Shown: positions 60,541 to 64,000 of the stretch, piece after piece
Layout: every line of letters begins with the position of its first letter
Position numbering within the stretch: the stretch's first letter is position 1
Source of the DNA: Chryseobacterium taiwanense
Lineage (GTDB): Bacteria; Bacteroidota; Bacteroidia; Flavobacteriales; Weeksellaceae
Length of the DNA stretch: 64,000 nucleotides
Direction of reading: 5' to 3'
Assembly (NCBI RefSeq): GCF_000813825.1
Contig: NZ_JWTA01000005.1
Coordinates: 1 to 64,000 of the forward strand
Position numbers and translations under genes: made by a program
Notes under the pieces: generated by a model
What the model saw: the letters and a program-made list of their open reading frames with translations, nothing else
What the model was told of the DNA's origin: nothing
The model's database searches: none

Positions 60541-61107
60541 ATGTGTAGATACGCAGGGAAAACATATAAATCTCATTACGCATGTTTCAGTTGCAGAAAA
60601 TCTTTTAAGCAAACTGATTCTTATGATATTTTAGCAAGAATTGAAAAAGATAAAGTCTATCATGAGCTTAACGGAAAATCTATTCGAAACGTAGGACAGG
60701 TTTTTACAAAAAAAGAACGAAATAAATTAGATGAATTGATTTTAGAAATTGAAAACCGTCCTATAAAATGTCCCGAATGTAGAAATCTAATGGCTGATTT
60801 AGGACGAGATTTTAAAGCTCCGAAAAAGACAGTAATCAAAGAATGGAAAATTATCGAAGGACTTTACCAAATCGGAAAAGATTTCCACACCTGTGGTTGT
60901 GATGGAATTGGTTACATTCCTCAAAATCCCAAAGATTATGAAATGTATTTGAAAAATATGTTGGAAGAATATCAAGGTAGTTTAGTTTTCTGTCAGAATC
61001 TTTCTAAAACTGAATTTCCGAACAAAATGGAAAGAATAAATTATTGGGCAAATCAAATTTTAAAAATAAAGGATGAAATGGTTAATCAGAAATTTATTGT
61101 TGCTTAA
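60541..61107 (+). CDS. Hypothetical zinc-ribbon-like protein
   Basis: A 188-residue soluble protein with two cysteine sites: MCRYAGKTYKSHYACFSCRKSFK near the N-terminus and IKCPECRNLMADLGRDF, plus HTCGCDG. Spacing suggests zinc ribbons. The family is not recognised. Its 3' end overlaps the convergent Fur-like gene by 14 bp. ATG at 60541 is chosen over a TTG eight codons earlier. Confidence 0.65.
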   Translation: MCRYAGKTYKSHYACFSCRKSFKQTDSYDILARIEKDKVYHELNGKSIRNVGQVFTKKERNKLDELILEIENRPIKCPECRNLMADLGRDFKAPKKTVIKEWKIIEGLYQIGKDFHTCGCDGIGYIPQNPKDYEMYLKNMLEEYQGSLVFCQNLSKTEFPNKMERINYWANQILKIKDEMVNQKFIVA

Positions 61108-61492
61108 AAAGAGAAGAATTTGAGCAATCTTTACAATATCCCGAAATAAAACCATTAAAATTAACCGACTGATAACCTTCCGGTAATTTTACTTCCATTT
61201 CGTTTGGCAAACATTCGATTTTTCCACATGACAAGCATCTGAAATGAAAATGATTGTGTTTGTGTTTTTTTTCTGAACAATTTACACAAATAGCAAAATA
61301 ATATTTTCCATCATCGCCCAAAATTTTGTGAACAATTCCGTCTTCACAAAAACTATTAAGGACTCTATATATCGTTGCACGATCTACAGCTTCACCCAAT
61401 TCCTTTTGTAAAATTTCCTGACTCACCGCAGACTTTGAGTTCTTTAGCGAATCCAGAATCAATTGTTTGGTGATGGTATTTCTCTTAGCCAT
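61094..61492 (-). CDS. Fur/Zur-like metal-dependent repressor
   Basis: A 132-residue Fur-family protein with the winged helix (AKRNTITKQLILDSLKNSKSAVSQE, VDRATIYRVLNSFCEDGIV), a HKHNHFHF histidine site, and two CxxC pairs (CLSCGK and CKDC) for structural zinc. A zinc-responsive Zur role is a guess; the sequence alone does not separate it from Fur or PerR. Convergent overlap of 14 bp with the zinc-ribbon gene. Its promoter, TATATTTG (61497-61504) on the minus strand, ends 4 nt before the ATG, next to a palindrome shared with the divergent gene. Confidence 0.85.
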   Translation of the reverse strand: MAKRNTITKQLILDSLKNSKSAVSQEILQKELGEAVDRATIYRVLNSFCEDGIVHKILGDDGKYYFAICVNCSEKKHKHNHFHFRCLSCGKIECLPNEMEVKLPEGYQSVNFNGFISGYCKDCSNSSLFKQQ

Positions 61493-61496
61493 AGTA

Positions 61497-61535
61497 CAAA
61501 TATAAAAATTATTATTGCGATTAAGTCGCATTAAT
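61497..61535. promoter_or_regulatory. Fur-like operator/promoter region
   Basis: A 25-bp near-palindrome at 61511-61535 has the core TGCGATTAAGTCGCA (61516-61530) between divergent promoters. The minus -7 TATATTTG is at 61497-61504. This is a candidate autoregulatory Fur-family operator. Confidence 0.6.
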
Positions 61536-61547
61536 GAAATTTTATTT

Positions 61548-61555
61548 TAACTTTG
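61548..61555 (+). promoter_or_regulatory. -7 element of flavoprotein gene
   Basis: TAACTTTG ends 24 nt before the ATG at 61580. Confidence 0.6.
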
Positions 61556-61579
61556 CAATCAATACAAGTAGCAAAAACT

Positions 61580-62479
61580 ATGGAAAATAAATTTGACGTC
61601 ATTATCATTGGGGGGAGTTATGCTGGTTTATCAGCAGTGATGGCTTTAGGAAGATCCTTACGAAATGTACTAATTATTGATAGTGGGAAACCCTGTAACC
61701 GACAGACTCCACATTCTCACAATTTCATAACGCATGATGGGAAAACACCAAAAGAGATTTCCGATTTGGCTAAAGCTCAAGTTTTACAATATGAAACAGT
61801 GAAATTTCATGATGGAGTAGTTGTGAAAATGGAGAAAGGTGCTGAAGGTTTTACAATAAATACAGAAAACGGAGAAGTATTTACTGCTAAAAAACTGATT
61901 CTTGCTTCAGGAATTAAAGATTTGATGCCAAATATTTCAGGTTTTGCCGAATGTTGGGGGATTTCTGCCATTCATTGCCCATATTGTCATGGATACGAAG
62001 TGAAAGGTGAAGTAACAGGAATTCTTTCCAATGGTGATATCGCGTTTGACTTTTCAAAACTGGTATTTAATTTAACAAAAGAGCTAACCTTATTTACTAA
62101 CGGAAAATCTACTTTAAATAAAGAACAGACTGAAAAATTTAGTCAGAATAAAATAGAGATTATAGAAGATGAAATAGAAAAAGTTCAGCATGAAAATGGA
62201 AATATTCAGAAAATCATTTTTAAAAACGGAAAAGAAGTTTCATTAAAAGCTTTGTATGCAAAAATAGGTTTTGAACAAAACATCAATGTTGAAGATCTTG
62301 GAATTGAATTAAACGAAAATGGTTTCGTCAAAGTGGATATGATGCAGAAAACAAATATCCCAGGAGTTTTTGCTTGTGGAGACAATGTGACAATGATGAG
62401 ATCTGTTGCGAATGCTGTTGCGCAAGGGAACTTTGCAGGAGCTGTTGTCAATAAAGAGCTGTCTGAAGAAGAATTTTAA
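61580..62479 (+). CDS. Thioredoxin-reductase-like FAD/NAD(P)H oxidoreductase
   Basis: A 299-residue flavoprotein: FAD-binding IIIGGSYAGLSAVMALGRS at the N-terminus, a redox pair HCPYCHGYE, and FACGDN near the C-terminus. The CPYC in the NADPH domain is the position of the TrxR CxxC. The nucleotide motif that normally precedes it (GxGxxA/S) is degenerate here (SNGDIAFD), so partner and substrate are uncertain. It is divergent from the Fur-like gene and 112 bp upstream of the ArsR gene. Confidence 0.85.
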   Translation: MENKFDVIIIGGSYAGLSAVMALGRSLRNVLIIDSGKPCNRQTPHSHNFITHDGKTPKEISDLAKAQVLQYETVKFHDGVVVKMEKGAEGFTINTENGEVFTAKKLILASGIKDLMPNISGFAECWGISAIHCPYCHGYEVKGEVTGILSNGDIAFDFSKLVFNLTKELTLFTNGKSTLNKEQTEKFSQNKIEIIEDEIEKVQHENGNIQKIIFKNGKEVSLKALYAKIGFEQNINVEDLGIELNENGFVKVDMMQKTNIPGVFACGDNVTMMRSVANAVAQGNFAGAVVNKELSEEEF

Positions 62480-62503
62480 AGTTTTTACAGATTATTATTT
62501 TAG

Positions 62504-62534
62504 TATCCTTTCAATTTTTTTGAGAGGATTTTTT
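62504..62534 (+). terminator. Hairpin terminator after flavoprotein gene
   Basis: ATCCTTTC and GAGAGGAT form a stem with an internal G-T pair, flanked by T-runs. Confidence 0.7.
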
Positions 62535-62560
62535 GAAATTTAATTTGTCAATATAATTTA

Positions 62561-62580
62561 TTATCGTAATATTGCGATAT
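62561..62580. promoter_or_regulatory. Candidate ArsR operator, copy 1
   Basis: TTATCGTAATATTGCGATAT, containing the inverted repeat ATCGTAATATTGCGAT. An identical copy is at 62936. It adjoins the TAGTTTTG -7 element (62580-62587) of the arsR gene, so repressor binding could block polymerase. Confidence 0.75.
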
Positions 62581-62587
62581 AGTTTTG
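62580..62587 (+). promoter_or_regulatory. -7 element of arsR, probable leaderless promoter
   Basis: TAGTTTTG ends 4 nt before the ATG at 62592; its first base is the last base of the operator. Confidence 0.65.
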
Positions 62588-62591
62588 AATC

Positions 62592-62918
62592 ATGGGAGCA
62601 ACCAAAACCGATTTTTTTACCGAACAGCAAAATAGAATTGCAACCATTGCAAAAGCTTTGGGGCATCCTGCAAGAATTGCAATTATTGAATATTTGCTGA
62701 AAGTGAATGAATGCATTTGTGGTGACATCGTGAATGAACTTCCATTAGCACAGCCTACTGTTTCTCAACATTTAAAAGAACTGAAGAATGCGGGATTAAT
62801 TAAAGGAAACATTGAAGGAAATTCAATTTGCTATTGTATAGATGAAAAAGCATTTGAAGTTCTGAATGTATTTTTCTCCAATATCATCTCGACTGTAAAA
62901 AAGCAAAACTGCTGTTAA
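62592..62918 (+). CDS. arsR: ArsR/SmtB family repressor
   Basis: A 108-residue repressor: helix-turn-helix LPLAQPTVSQHLKELKNAG and ECICGDI, giving a C41-x-C43 pair in the DNA-recognition-adjacent position where ArsR-type metalloid ligands (like CxC) sit. The C-terminus ends KKQNCC, an extra cysteine pair. It probably senses arsenite or antimonite. It precedes a DUF6428 gene and an arsenate-reductase-like phosphatase. Confidence 0.9.
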   Translation: MGATKTDFFTEQQNRIATIAKALGHPARIAIIEYLLKVNECICGDIVNELPLAQPTVSQHLKELKNAGLIKGNIEGNSICYCIDEKAFEVLNVFFSNIISTVKKQNCC

Positions 62919-62935
62919 AATTTTTTTGGAATTAA

Positions 62936-62955
62936 TTATCGTAATATTGCGATAT
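62936..62955. promoter_or_regulatory. Candidate ArsR operator, copy 2
   Basis: Identical 20 bp to the site at 62561. It lies 22 bp before the DUF6428 ATG at 62978, so that gene may have its own ArsR-controlled promoter as well as read-through from arsR. Confidence 0.75.
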
Positions 62956-62977
62956 TACAATTTTAAATAGACTACTT

Positions 62978-63451
62978 ATGACACTCGAACAAATCAAAGA
63001 AATTCTTCCAACATTAGATAATGTGGAATTTGAGCTTGAAAATGGACAATTTGTATCCGAACATTTTCATGTAACGGAAATCGGAATGGTTACCAAAAAC
63101 TTCATCGATTGTGGCGGAACCATCAGAAAAGAGGAAAAAGTAAACTTTCAGCTTTGGAATGCTGATGATTATGAACATCGTTTAAAGCCTGGAAAATTGC
63201 TTCATATCATTCATTTATCAGAAGAAAAGTTAGGAATCGGAAATTTTGAAATTGAAGTAGAATATCAGGATACAACCATCGGAAAGTATGATCTTGAATT
63301 CAACGGAAAGAATTTTGTTTTGAAAAATAAACTGACTGCCTGTTTTGCTCAGGATGCGTGTGGAATTCCTCCTCAAAAACAAAAAGTGAATTTGAGTGAC
63401 CTGTCTGGAAATAAGCAGAATTCTTGTTCGCCTAATTCTGGTTGCTGCTAA
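62978..63451 (+). CDS. DUF6428 family protein with Cys-rich tail
   Basis: A 157-residue protein of the DUF6428 family, seen in Bacteroidota arsenic loci: FVSEHFHVTEIGMVTKNFIDCGG, NADDYEHRLKPGKLLHIIHLSE and a C-terminal KLTACFAQDACGIPP followed by CSPNSGCC. The tail has five closely placed cysteines after residue 120. A metalloid-binding or metallochaperone role is a guess. Operator copy 2 lies upstream. Confidence 0.8.
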   Translation: MTLEQIKEILPTLDNVEFELENGQFVSEHFHVTEIGMVTKNFIDCGGTIRKEEKVNFQLWNADDYEHRLKPGKLLHIIHLSEEKLGIGNFEIEVEYQDTTIGKYDLEFNGKNFVLKNKLTACFAQDACGIPPQKQKVNLSDLSGNKQNSCSPNSGCC

Positions 63452-63469
63452 TTTTTAAAAATCATTACA

Positions 63470-64000
63470 ATGAATCCAAAATTGTCAGCGTATGTTGAAA
63501 ATATTCTTCAACAGAAAATTACCTACGATCGAAAAGTAATTTTGCAACCTTTAATCGATTATATTCAACAGAAGGTTAAAAATCTGAAACCTATTCATCT
63601 CAATTTTATTTGTACACACAATTCCCGAAGAAGCCATTTGGCTCAGGTCTGGGCTCAGGTAGCGAGTCATTATTATGCTATTTCTGATACTCAATGCTAT
63701 TCAGGGGGTACAGAAACAACGGCATTGTTTCCTAAGATTGCAGAAACATTGTCTGACGTAGGTTTTAATGTGTGGAAATTAAGCGAAACTGAAAATTCGG
63801 TGTATGTTATAAAATTTGATGGAAATGCATTGCCGGTTATTGGGTTTTCTAAAAAATATGATGATGAATTTAATCCGATCAGTGATTTTGCAGCAATTAT
63901 GACCTGTTCGCAAGCAGATGGAGGTTGCCCTTTTATTCCAGGTGCTGAAAAACGTATTCCTATTACTTTTAAAGATCCGAAAATTTCAGATCATACAACT
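63470..64000 (+). CDS. Low-molecular-weight phosphatase/arsenate reductase-like, partial
   Basis: The start of a gene continuing beyond the window: 177 codons read. After about 42 residues comes the LMW-PTP loop CTHNSRRSHLAQ, matching C-x5-R-S, then the SGGTETTALFPK segment and DFAAIMTCSQADGGCPFIPG. It is probably an arsenate reductase of the ArsC (LMW-PTP) type or a homologue, based on the arsR neighbourhood. Its ATG is 18 nt after the DUF6428 stop. The C-terminus is cut by the window end. Confidence 0.85.
   Translation, partial: MNPKLSAYVENILQQKITYDRKVILQPLIDYIQQKVKNLKPIHLNFICTHNSRRSHLAQVWAQVASHYYAISDTQCYSGGTETTALFPKIAETLSDVGFNVWKLSETENSVYVIKFDGNALPVIGFSKKYDDEFNPISDFAAIMTCSQADGGCPFIPGAEKRIPITFKDPKISDHTT

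Overview
This 64-kb window is a low-GC chromosomal stretch from a flavobacterium, most like Chryseobacterium or a near relative in the Weeksellaceae. The evidence is: promoters of the Bacteroidota type (TAnnTTTG -7 element, sometimes with TTG 17-19 bp upstream), few Shine-Dalgarno sites, lineage families such as DUF6427 and DUF6428, a long alanine-rich S16 protein, and a bacterial class A RNase P RNA. No phage, insertion sequence, CRISPR array or rRNA gene was seen, and I did not recognise a tRNA. The content is mainly housekeeping genes with a few accessory genes.

Layout. 1-7.6 kb: DUF3109/DUF6427 pair, small membrane protein, UspA, FAH-family hydrolase, a 0.5-kb block of dispersed repeats, DUF2007 protein, DnaQ-like exonuclease, PssA and an LtaS-like sulfatase. 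7.7-19.4 kb: DUF2147 protein, PDH E1 beta, Kup, a Fur homologue without its first CxxC, OstA/LptA-like protein, class III aminotransferase, two unknown proteins, START-like protein, a class IV aminotransferase fold apparently without its lysine, amidase, AlgH and PdxH. 19.5-30.8 kb: HU, PanD, YbhN-like flippase, small unknowns, M3 peptidase, SRPBCC protein, GreA-like protein, nitroreductase, VOC protein, RpsP and RimM. 30.9-42.4 kb: serine hydrolase behind two regulators, lipoprotein, CDP-alcohol transferase, AsnS, sigma-54, acyl-CoA ligase, an ECF sigma factor with membrane partner, and rnpB. 42.4-55.5 kb: PPK2, DUF1573, ValS, DUF4241, alpha/beta hydrolase plus HD hydrolase, outer-membrane protein, DUF72, and nrdB - small ORF - nrdA. 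55.9-64 kb: a MacAB-like efflux operon, a zinc-ribbon protein, a Fur/Zur-like regulator facing a CxxC flavoprotein, and the start of an arsenic operon (ArsR, DUF6428, phosphatase/arsenate-reductase-like protein cut by the window end).

The most interesting signals are regulatory. At least seven genes have a TAnnTTTG element ending only 3-4 nt before the start codon, which predicts leaderless mRNAs. Two identical 20-bp operators mark the ArsR regulon, and a related palindrome lies between the Fur-like and flavoprotein genes. Several families of palindromic intergenic repeats recur. I found no clearly new multi-gene defence or mobile system.
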